From Cryptomeria japonica (lineage: Eukaryota; Streptophyta; Pinopsida; Cupressales; Cupressaceae), in assembly GCF_030272615.1 (NCBI RefSeq), contig NC_081407.1:99123897-99187896 (forward strand): a stretch of 64,000 nt of DNA, written 5' to 3'. Of this stretch, positions 21,078 through 30,123 are shown piece after piece. The position numbers and the translations under genes were made by a program. Every line of letters starts with the position of its first letter. The stretch's first letter is position 1. Under the pieces are notes generated by a model. It worked only from the letters and a program-made list of their open reading frames with translations, did no database searches and was not told where the DNA came from.

Positions 21078-21325
21078 TTCCCAAACTCGCCGCGAGTTCA
21101 CCAAGTTGCCGAGTCAAGCCAAGCTCGACGAGTTTTCTCAACTCAAGGCTCAGACTCGATGAGTTTTGCTATAGCTCGCCTGACTCGTCGAGCCAAGCTA
21201 GGCGAGTTTTCTCAACTCAAGACTCAGACTCGGTGATCTTTGCCTATAACTCTCCTGACTCACGAGTTAGGCGAGTTATAGAAAAACTCATCGAGTCCGA
21301 GCTCCAGGACTCGCACCGCAGCATG
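21078..21325. repeat. hAT left subterminal repeats
   Basis: At least ten copies of overlapping motifs such as GCCGAGTC, CTCGACGAG, GACTCGTCGAG, AGGCGAGTT and GACTCG in both orientations lie in 250 bp, in otherwise AT-rich DNA. The right end (41203-41275) carries the same motifs. They fit subterminal transposase-binding repeats of hAT elements. Confidence 0.65.
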
Positions 21326-21591
21326 TGCAAATTTTGACTTGCAAAAAAAAATCTTTTTGACATGTTTTTTTTAATTTCTTTTTCATTTAACCCTAAAAGG
21401 TCTTCTAATTGCTAGTTGTGAGAACAATAGATGAAAAGTGAGATAGACGAAGGAAAACAAGAGGCCATAGGTTTGCAACCAGCAGGGAAGAAGAGCATCA
21501 AGGAGACCACAAATCACATTGGGGAAGCCATAGGCTTGCATTGAGAGCATCAAGGAGTCCATAGCCAGACTTATCAACTCATTTGAAAGAG

Positions 21592-21878
21592 GTAAGTGTT
21601 AAACTTTGTAGATTTTGTTGGTTTTTTTAGGTATGTTAATGGATTTTTTTCATTTGTTTGTTAAGTTTTTTTAGTTTAACAGTTAACTTTCCAAATCTTG
21701 AATGTTTTTTATTTTTTTAGTTTAACTTCAATGAGAAGTAAAATAATAGCAAAGTGCAAACCCTATATTTTTTTAGAAAAAAATTGTAAACATGTATTTA
21801 CAAATTTTTCTTAAAAAAAAGTAGGGTTTGCTGATTTTTTCTATTACTTTATAACTTTATAAAATTTTCTTATTGCAG
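21592..21878 (+). other. Predicted intron in hAT 5' UTR
   Basis: AAAGAG followed by GTAAGT at 21592, and a pyrimidine-rich stretch ending TTGCAG at 21878, form a good plant intron just upstream of the transposase start at 21914. The 5' exon would lie in about 21330-21591. Confidence 0.5.
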
Positions 21879-21913
21879 CAGCCTTTGCATTTTAAAAACA
21901 TTCATTTTTCACA

Positions 21914-23226
21914 ATGCCTAAAAAGGATGAGGCTTGGAAATATACTGAAGAGTTTCCTAGCAGACAAAAAAATCAAACAAAATGTTTTTTTGTAAAGAAA
22001 TTAATTTTTGTGGCATCAATAGATTTAAATACCATATTGTCGGCATACCTGGCCATGATATTGAGGTATACAAATTACAAACTGTTGAGGCGAAACATTT
22101 ATGTTATGTCCAATTAGAAACACATGAACAAGAAAAGTAATTGGAAGAGTTAAGTGTTATTGGCTCCCATGCACCTGCATCCACATCCATAGGCTGTGTT
22201 GGAGAGGGTTCTTCCATAGCTCCCTTTTGTCCTAGTGCTTCTACAAGTGTTGGTGCTTCTACTTCTACTCCTCCTAGTGGCACTATTACCTTTGGCCCTA
22301 GAGTTCGGAAATCTAGGTTGGATAGTTATTTTGTGCCACGCAATACTCCTGGGGCACAACCCTCGCTTGAGAGCATGGGTTGGAACAAGGAGATTCATGA
22401 TACTACACATAAACAAATTTGAAAGTTTTGGTACTTTTGCAACATTCCATTTATGTAATTCTTTTTTAATTGATTGTTTTAAGTTTAAAAGTAAATTTAT
22501 AGTTTGAATTTGAACTCTACTTTATCTAATCATAATCTATTTGTGACAAGTCTCCTTATTAGCAAGGCATGGCAGATGCCATAACCATTTGTGGTACAAG
22601 GTTTAAAGCCCCTACTGATGCTGAGTTAAGTGGCCCCCTCTTGTTAGAAATGGTTGAGGATATGAAAGTTGAGCTAGAGGACCACCGACAGTCTTGGAGA
22701 AAAAGGGGTTGCACCATCATGTCAGATGGTTGGACGGATAGGAGGAATAGAACACTCCTAAATTTTCTTGTTTCCTGTGGAGGTGATTGATCATTCTAAT
22801 TTGTACTTCCCTAAATGCATTGAAAAAATTAAATTTTGATTTGTTGAAACTTGATTGATACATGATAATTGATAATTATTTTGCTCTATTTTCATGATCC
22901 ACCATGTTTCTGAAGTTTATTGATGCTTCCTCACATGTGAAAAATGCCACATACTTATGTGAGGCTATTGAGTAAGTCATACAAGAGGTGGGGGAAGAAA
23001 ATGTGGTGCAAGTGGTGACAGATAATGCAACAAGTTATGTTGTTACAGGTAAACTTTGAACTTTTCAAGTCTTGATGGAGAGGCATCTATGATTATTTAA
23101 AATTTTCTTAACAGATCAAAAATTTTAATTAATTTAAAATTATTGTAGGTAAAATTTTGATGGAGAGGCACTCGAAAAAAAATTTGTCTCCATGTGTGGC
23201 CCATTGCCTTGAAGTCATGTTGGAGG
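21914..23226 (+). pseudogene. hAT transposase, 5' half
   Basis: The start MPKKDEAWKYTEEF is the usual BED-type zinc-finger opening of plant hAT transposases; after a one-base shift near 21985 it continues CGINRFKYHIVGIPGHDIEV. A Ser/Thr/Pro linker follows, with KSRLDSYFVPRNTPGAQPSL, then RKRGCTIMSDGWTDRRNRTL (DUF659-type catalytic core, with an Asp in SDGWTD), FIDASSHVKNATYLCEAIE and VVTDNA. A clean 100 bp intron (GT at 23049, AG at 23148) splits the core. The gene then stops at MLEE, where E4 inserted. Shifts and a stop after CEAIE show that it was already inactive or has decayed since. Confidence 0.85.
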
Positions 23227-23251
23227 TGTAGACACCTAAAATTGTCATGTC

Positions 23252-23484
23252 TAATTAAATAAATATTTTATTTATTTAATTACCTAAGCCTAATTCTTCT
23301 ATTAATTAAATAAATCCTTATTTATTTAATTAATTCATTTATCCTCTTCTAGCCTTATTTCTCATTTAAATAAATACATTTATTTATTTAAATTATCCCT
23401 TTCCTAAATTAAATAAATATCTTATTTATTTAATTGATCCCACTTCTTCTATTAATTAAATAAATCTTTATTTATTTAATTAAT
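23252..23484. repeat. Five AT-rich palindromes in E4 U3
   Basis: Perfect inverted repeats with 13-15 base arms and 3-4 base loops lie at 23252-23282, 23301-23334, 23364-23393, 23407-23435 and 23451-23484. All arms are variants of ATTAATTAAATAAAT / ATTTATTTAATTAAT. They are kept in the LTRs of E6 and E7. Confidence 0.9.
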
Positions 23485-23646
23485 TCATTATCTTTTTCTA
23501 CACATGACACATGTCATTCATCTCTTAATTCATACACTACCTACCTCTTTCATTATTTTGCTATTTCTTTTACCTACCCTCTAATCCTAGCCGACCTCTC
23601 TTTTTACACCTCTCAATCTTAACCCTCCATTTCTTATTGTGTCTTC

Positions 23647-23655
23647 TATTTAAGG
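23647..23655 (+). promoter_or_regulatory. E4 LTR TATA-like box
   Basis: TATTTAAGG, about 420 bp into the LTR. The E6 LTR has the canonical TATATAAGG at the matching place (43736-43744) and E7 has TATTTAAG (56005-56012), which supports a promoter here and an RNA start about 30 bp further on. Confidence 0.6.
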
Positions 23656-24017
23656 AGATGCTTTCTTCATTGTCAAACCCTAATGACACATGCTAATGAC
23701 TGATTTTGGAGTACTTGGCTACACTACGATCCTACTTGCAACCACATTCCGTTCTTTGTTGAGCTCTTGTGCATACAAAAATCTGAGAGCAAGCATATCA
23801 AACAAGATCAATGGAGATAGGAAGAATGGAGATCAAAACCCTATTGGACATGTGATGGTATAATCTTTATGATTTTGAGTTATTTTGCATTGTCTTAGGT
23901 TATCTTCATATGTTATGGTGGATCTTTGTTCATTGTTAGGCTAGGGTTTAGTGGTTGAATCCATTTTAGTCTTTCAATATTGTTGTTATTTGTTATCCAT
24001 TTTCACCATATACATTT

Positions 24018-24035
24018 TGGCACGCCCGGTGGGAC
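24018..24035 (+). promoter_or_regulatory. E4 primer binding site
   Basis: TGGCACGCCCGGTGGGAC starts three bases after the LTR end. E7 has the same sequence and E6 one changed base. The complement ends in CCA like a tRNA 3' end; I cannot name the tRNA with confidence. Confidence 0.8.
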
Positions 24036-24126
24036 TCTTGTCCCTTTGCATTTAACATTTTTGTTGCAGATTTTGCATTTTTGAAGTTGCAAATCGGACG
24101 ATTTCGACGACATTTTAGGTTTTTTT

Positions 24127-24385
24127 CCGCGTCTGCGAGTGTTCGGATCGCGTTTTTGTGTTTTAGAAGCGTCTGTGATGTCATGAATCGCGCCTGTGTT
24201 TTTGCCAGATTTTTATTTTTGCAGGTTTCTGGAATCGCGTCTGAGAATTTTAACCGCGTCTGTGACTGATCTTATCGCGTCTGCGTTAGGGAGAGGCGTC
24301 TGTGGTCTCTGATCACGTCTGTGAACTACAGAACCGCGTCTGTGTAGTTCAGACGCGTCTGTGTCTGGTATAAAGGCGTCTGTGC
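24127..24385 (+). repeat. GCGTCTGTG array 1 in E4 leader
   Basis: About eleven copies of CGCGTCTGTG or a one- to two-base variant, spaced roughly 20-27 bp. The bases between copies are not conserved, so this is a repeated motif rather than a simple tandem repeat. Confidence 0.8.
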
Positions 24386-25593
24386 TTTCTGTTTTGCAAC
24401 TTTTTCAAGTTCCTTCGATTCGGGTTTTCGGATTTTGTACTTAGGGTTTCAGATCTGGTTTATTTTCGGCTAACCCTTGCAGATCTAGCTAACCTGGTTG
24501 TGTGCAACTTGCTTTGGAGGCTAAATACGTTTTGTTGAAGGCCCCTTTTCACAAAGTCTTTTTGGGTTTTTTAAAATTTACCTAACTTGTGTGCTTGCAG
24601 GAAGGGGTTATCATTTGAAACAACCCAAACTACTAACAATTTTGTTGCAGGGCCTTAGCTAGGGTTTTGTAATTTTTATTGTGTGCCTTGTTTCATAGCT
24701 TAGCAAACACTTCAATTGGTGCACTAAAATTGAATCATTGTCTTTTGTGTCTTGAGCAATAGGCTCTTTTTGTTTACTCTTTAGAGGGCCTGTCTTCCCG
24801 TGTGGTCATTAGGACTACTAGTGAGAAGAGAACGACCCAAGTGGTAGCGAGGAAAACCCACCTCATCCAAACCACTATAATCAAATGTATTCATAGTGAA
24901 AACTATGGATAACGTGTGTTGATTAGTTCATACCGACACTATGTCTCCCCATAAACCCGTTTGATCAAATTTATTTGATCATTTGTAGGGCGTAACCCCT
25001 ATCGGCTGGGAGCCTTCTGTATTTACAGAGTTGAAAGTGCCGCATGTATGGCCACACGAGCGGATGCCCTTACTACCACCTCTTTGTTTTAGATGCCCAA
25101 ATCCTTCTAGTTGTTGAGGCAGGAGGTCGGACCTCTGGTAGCGGCCCACACACATACGGTTCTTAGTAGAGATACAAAATTCGCCATGGGGAGTTTTCAT
25201 GGGGACTGATGCTTGGCTGACCCGAGAAGTGAGTGTCGAGGGTGGAGCCAGTGAGGTCAAACATCTAAGTATCCGCTCTGAATAGCGTAGCCTCGGGGGT
25301 AAAACCCTATGTGGGATCAACAACTATTGTCTTGGCCAGCCCTAAGATTTGTGCTTGTCTTATGCTAAACACTCAAACATTCAAGACAAAACAGCAAAAC
25401 ATTGTGTCTTTTGTGTCTTCAAGTGTATGCAAAAACTTTTTACATCAAACAACACACTTTTGGAGTCTAAACAGTTTGCAAACATTGAGTCATCAACATT
25501 GTGTCCTCTTGTCACAAAAAACAGTCAAAAAATCAGATTTGGTCACAACAAAACAACTTCACAGATAGGAAAAATTGCACTAAGGTTACAGAA

Positions 25594-25747
25594 ACGCGTC
25601 TGTGTCTGTTCAAACCGCATCTATGTCGGATAAGCGCGTCTGTGAAGTACAGAATAGCGTCTGTGTTTTTAACAGCGTCTGCATCAAACAGAGTAGCGTC
25701 TGTGTCTTAAAACCACGTCTGTGAAGTATACAGAGGCGTCTGTGTCA
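25594..25747 (+). repeat. GCGTCTGTG array 2 in E4 leader
   Basis: Eight copies of the same motif about 500 bp upstream of gag. E7 keeps this array (58472-58627); E6 has lost it by a clean deletion. Confidence 0.8.
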
Positions 25748-26235
25748 GGATTTGAAAACTTTAACAGTCAAGCAAACAAAGAAAATCAGTTTCGGCATAC
25801 TTGAGCTTCCTAGGTTGTCTCTTCAGGTTTAATCTAGCATTCAGCCTGTTCTAAGGTCTTACACAGTCCATCATTGCTTCATACCTCATTTTACATTCAC
25901 AATTGTTTAAACTTGAGTCAAAAGGTCACTTGCTTGTCCTCATCATACTTGGTCAACACACTACATACAACTACACTTTGCTGAGTGGTCCCTCATCAAG
26001 GTTTCTTACCTTTGGGTCTCATTTGGTCTTACTTAGAGTCAAGGTCAGCTTACCTCATCAAGAGAAACTATCCTCTCTTTGGAAGTCACACCTACTCTAC
26101 TACTTACATACTTGGTCTTACACTTTGGACATTGCAAGTACACCTCAAGATTCATTTACACTCCATACAACTCTTGGTCTTCCATACTCTTGTCATTTTC
26201 GTCTAGTCTCTCACATATTGTCTAACACCTAGTTC

Positions 26236-29200
26236 ATGGTTGAAACCCGCCTTCAAAAATCTAAGAGAATAGCTAAAGAAGCTCAAGAATCCGTAAACAT
26301 GAGTTCTTATGAGTATGACAATGATGTATTCTACAATCCTGAGCACACTACATTACCAGACATGAATGTTTATAGACACAATCCAAATGTGGAAAGCGCA
26401 AACACTATAAACAATGCTACACACAATGACACAGTGGAAAATTCTTCAATACTATCAGCAGACATACAAGAATCTATAATGGACCCTCAATTCAATAGAT
26501 TGGTTGAAGAGATAATGGGAAGAGATCGTCAATATTTTCTAAACATGATGGCACAAAGTGGAGCCAAAATACCGCATGATTTTGACTTATCTCAACTTAT
26601 GGAAAGTAGACCTTCACAACAAACTCAACCTAACATGGATCAAAGGAGACCAAATAGTGGAGGACCAAATAATATGATGCCGGAGTCACCATCAGTTTTG
26701 CTTCAAAAACCAGCAATACCACATACACAAGCTCAAATATATGATACTTACACTCAAAGACCATCATGGAGGCCTTATGCTCAAACACATGCTCAAGATA
26801 TGGGTCAATTAAGACAAGTGGATACACAAGGACATCCTCAAAATTTTGACACAAGGAGACCTCATGTCAAAATTGGGGGCAACACAATGGAAAATGAAAG
26901 GCCTATTGAATATGGTTTATATACACAAAACAGATATGGGGTCCCTCAACAAGAAGTTATGCCAAGTGCTCCATATATGTCGCAACAATATAGACCTCCA
27001 TATGGACATGTCTACGATCAGTATCATCCATATATGCAGCAAGCTCCTCCTCAAATGGGTGTTTCAAACATGGGATATGCTACAAGAAATCCATCTTCTC
27101 CCAAAAATAATTTGGAGCAACAAATTAAAGATCTACAAAAGAAAGTGGAAGACATGGGCACATCAAAACCCACATATACTATGAGAGATATATGCCCTTA
27201 TCCCTTCGATAAGAGCATTCCAATGCCTCTGTTTCCTCCGCACTTTGTAACACCAAAATTTGACAAATATAGAGGGAGAGGAGACCCCAAGGCACATATA
27301 AGACAATTCTTCACAGCTTGCATTGAGGTAGCCGCAGAAGAAACATACTTAATGAGGTTGTTCCCACAGAGCTTAGGAGATCAAGCGATGGAATGGTTTT
27401 CTCAATTACCTCCCGGTATTAAGTCATGGGGCAACTTAGCAGAGGCATTCATTCAGCATTTCTCTTACAACATTGAAACAGATGTCTCAGTTACTACCTT
27501 GTGCAATACGAAACAAAAGGAAGGAGAATCTTTCGCAACATTTTTACAGAGATGGAGAAATCTAGCTAGCAGATGCTCTTGTGAGATCCCGCAAAAACAA
27601 ATGGTGGAGATGTTCACACAAAACGTTAATAAAACTATTGGCTATGATCTCAGAAAAGCTTGTTTGTCTACATTCAAGGATGTCATTGAAAAGGGCCTAG
27701 CAACAGAAAAAGTCTTAATTGAACAAGGAGTTATCAAGCTATTCAAAGAAAACAAAGAGGACTTCAAAGGAAAGGACAAACCAAAATTTTGGAACAAGAA
27801 CAAGAACACGGTTAATGATGGTGTTGTTGATGCCAATACAGTGAGACCAAAGTTCATCTTTTCTAGTTCAAATTCTACCAACAATCAAGTGAACAATCAA
27901 ACGGCTTCTAAACCACGAAGGAAGTATACTCCATTGGGAGAACCACTTGAATCAGTATTCAAAAAGCTTGTAGCAAACAAAGTGATCACGGTCCCAGATT
28001 TTCCTCCATATGAACCAAAGGTAAAACCAAATTGGTGGAATGATGATGAATTTTGTGAATTTCATAAGAGCAAGGGTCATAAGACAAGTAATTGCCATCG
28101 ATTGAAAAACATTGTACAAGATCTCATTGACAGAGGAGATATTGAGATTGAGGGACATTCATCTAACCAAGAGCATGAGGTGTTTAAGGAACCATTCCCA
28201 AAACATGACAAGGGAAAAGGCAAAGTCACAGATGATCAAGCCAATTACACTAGAGCATCTTACAATTATGATTCCACTATTAATCACATCTCAATGGACA
28301 ATCATATCTCTACCATTACTATCAAAAACAAAAATCCTGAGAATCCTTCTCAGAAACCCAAAATTGTCCTAAAAGGTGTGGGATCTTCGTCCGAATCTAC
28401 CTCTGAATGTCATGTTACAACCCGTCGAGGTAAGATTACATTGCCAGGTGCCTCTACTAAGAATACCAATCTTTCATCAACCAAGCCTGAGTACGACCTT
28501 GTAGAACAACTAGGGAAGACACCTGCGCTCATATCTATTCTTGAGCTCTTACGTATATCTCCTGCACATAAAGCTATCCTTGATAAAACCTTGAGAGATA
28601 CTGCTGTCCCTATTGATCTGAACGTGGACCAGTTTCAAGCCATGGTGGGATACTTATCTGTTCCACACTCCCTCACATTCACAGAAGCCGATGATGCCTC
28701 CATAAGTCAGCCTCATAATGCACCTCTACACATTGAAGCCTTCATACATAAACACCGAATAAAACGAATCCTAATAGATGGAGGAGCAAGTCTTAATATT
28801 TGTACATTGAGCACCATCAGACAATTGGGATATTCTGACAAGGCTGTGAATGCTACAAACCAAATCACCATCAAGGCTTATGATGATGAAGAGCGTTCGT
28901 CCAAGGGCACGGTCATCTTACCACTAAGAATAGGGCCAGTCACAAAGGACGTCGTTTGTCAAGTCCTGGATCTAGACCTCATGTATAACATATTGCTAGG
29001 ACGTCCGTGGATTCATGAAATGAGGGCAGTCCCATCAACATACCACCAATGCATTAAGTTTCCTCATAATGGAGTCGAGGTAACGGTCAATGGTGATCCA
29101 AATCCATTCATATATTGCAATAACTTGAGATCACATACTGAGACTATCATTCCCAGCAATCGTGAGGCTACTCCTTCTTCAGCATATATTGATCCTGAGT

Positions 29201-30123
29201 CATTAAAGCCCTCGACATCCAAACAAGGTGAACTTAGAGCCAAGTTTCAAGACAAAGGCATGGGAGAATACACTCTGAATCAAACAATGTTCTTACGACA
29301 AGTCATGAACTCCCCCAAGGAATATGGGAGGCCACATCCTAATAAGAAAATCTCCCTCATGCTACTCAAATGGGATCCTACCGTCTTTCAAAAATGGGGC
29401 GAACTAGAGGAAGAAAATTTATATAAAATGCTATATAAGGACGCTAAAGAGGATACACATGATCAAATTATAATACCCTGTGAGAACTATGGCAAAGGTT
29501 TCAAAATTCTGCAAAGATTCGGGTATGATGGAAAAAGTCCTCTTGGACTACGCAAAGAAGGTGTCATGGAGCCTTTACAACCTGAGCTAACTACAAGAAG
29601 GGAACGCTCCAAGGGGCTTGGTTTTCTAAATCCCAAGATTCACAATAAAAGAACAAAACAGATATGGCGAGTCAAAGTGGCTGAAGTTCAACAAGAAGAT
29701 GACTATTCTACAGATTCCAATGAATGGGAATGGGGTTCAGACAAATCCTCCAGCAACTATGAGCTCAACGAGACATTTAGAGAGTCAGAGGAACCTACAG
29801 AGGAGGAGGAGTTTTACAAGAAATTCAAAGTTGGTCAAGAACCGACCCATAAGGATCCCGCACAGTCGACGTTTCAAGGCCCTAGGTCAAGATCACATAG
29901 GATGAGGACACCTGTCCCTGAGGGTGCTACTAGTGATGATAATTTGGACTCACTCACGATCAAAACTGATGAGGAGAGTGCCATTGACGACTTCGATGAC
30001 TATCTGGACATACCTGAATATAACCACATCTTCACTATTAGCCTTGCGGACTCTAAAAACACTAAAGACCTTCCCCTCGTTCACCCCCAACTCATTGACT
30101 GGGATCATGACAGACCAGCATAG
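26236..30123 (+). CDS. gag: E4 Gag, protease and G-patch segment (1,295 aa)
   Basis: The N-terminal 330 residues are Gln/Pro/Tyr-rich and poorly structured. The Gag core (FDKYRGRGDPKAHIRQFF, AMEWFSQLPPGIKSW, FLQRWRNLASRC) follows; it builds the particle. A zinc knuckle of CHHC form (C607, H610, H615, C620) is the Tat-type variant for RNA binding. The protease has LIDGGASLNIC with the catalytic Asp at 848 and LLGRPWIH near 921. The G-patch-like part reads GKGFKILQRFGYDG and SKGLGFLNP. An acidic tail ends at TAG 30121-30123, after which the frame continues into RT. Confidence 0.9.
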   Translation: MVETRLQKSKRIAKEAQESVNMSSYEYDNDVFYNPEHTTLPDMNVYRHNPNVESANTINNATHNDTVENSSILSADIQESIMDPQFNRLVEEIMGRDRQYFLNMMAQSGAKIPHDFDLSQLMESRPSQQTQPNMDQRRPNSGGPNNMMPESPSVLLQKPAIPHTQAQIYDTYTQRPSWRPYAQTHAQDMGQLRQVDTQGHPQNFDTRRPHVKIGGNTMENERPIEYGLYTQNRYGVPQQEVMPSAPYMSQQYRPPYGHVYDQYHPYMQQAPPQMGVSNMGYATRNPSSPKNNLEQQIKDLQKKVEDMGTSKPTYTMRDICPYPFDKSIPMPLFPPHFVTPKFDKYRGRGDPKAHIRQFFTACIEVAAEETYLMRLFPQSLGDQAMEWFSQLPPGIKSWGNLAEAFIQHFSYNIETDVSVTTLCNTKQKEGESFATFLQRWRNLASRCSCEIPQKQMVEMFTQNVNKTIGYDLRKACLSTFKDVIEKGLATEKVLIEQGVIKLFKENKEDFKGKDKPKFWNKNKNTVNDGVVDANTVRPKFIFSSSNSTNNQVNNQTASKPRRKYTPLGEPLESVFKKLVANKVITVPDFPPYEPKVKPNWWNDDEFCEFHKSKGHKTSNCHRLKNIVQDLIDRGDIEIEGHSSNQEHEVFKEPFPKHDKGKGKVTDDQANYTRASYNYDSTINHISMDNHISTITIKNKNPENPSQKPKIVLKGVGSSSESTSECHVTTRRGKITLPGASTKNTNLSSTKPEYDLVEQLGKTPALISILELLRISPAHKAILDKTLRDTAVPIDLNVDQFQAMVGYLSVPHSLTFTEADDASISQPHNAPLHIEAFIHKHRIKRILIDGGASLNICTLSTIRQLGYSDKAVNATNQITIKAYDDEERSSKGTVILPLRIGPVTKDVVCQVLDLDLMYNILLGRPWIHEMRAVPSTYHQCIKFPHNGVEVTVNGDPNPFIYCNNLRSHTETIIPSNREATPSSAYIDPESLKPSTSKQGELRAKFQDKGMGEYTLNQTMFLRQVMNSPKEYGRPHPNKKISLMLLKWDPTVFQKWGELEEENLYKMLYKDAKEDTHDQIIIPCENYGKGFKILQRFGYDGKSPLGLRKEGVMEPLQPELTTRRERSKGLGFLNPKIHNKRTKQIWRVKVAEVQQEDDYSTDSNEWEWGSDKSSSNYELNETFRESEEPTEEEEFYKKFKVGQEPTHKDPAQSTFQGPRSRSHRMRTPVPEGATSDDNLDSLTIKTDEESAIDDFDDYLDIPEYNHIFTISLADSKNTKDLPLVHPQLIDWDHDRPA

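Larger units (their letters stand above)
23227..24014 (+). repeat. E4 5' LTR (788 bp)
   Basis: Runs from TGTAGACACC to ATATACA. Five near-perfect AT palindromes occupy 23252-23484, a TATA-like box lies at 23647-23655, and the last part (R/U5) has less AT structure. The same LTR type is found at 38627, 43313, 54088 and 55586. Confidence 0.95.
24036..26235 (+). other. E4 leader, non-coding
   Basis: 2.2 kb between primer site and gag. It holds two arrays of the motif GCGTCTGTG (24127-24385 and 25594-25747), a block from about 24780 to 25330 strongly conserved with E7 and less with E6, and many short upstream ATGs. The first 600 bp differ from the leaders of E6 and E7, which instead have three tandem 305 bp repeats there. 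Confidence 0.75.

Noticed and set aside
23252-23484. MITE insertion in the LTR
   Set aside because: The palindromes are at the same place in all five LTRs of three elements and show no target duplication; they belong to the LTR.
30121-30123. Programmed TAG readthrough between Gag-protease and RT in E4
   Set aside because: E7 has a CAA codon at the same place and continues in frame, so the stop is specific to E4.
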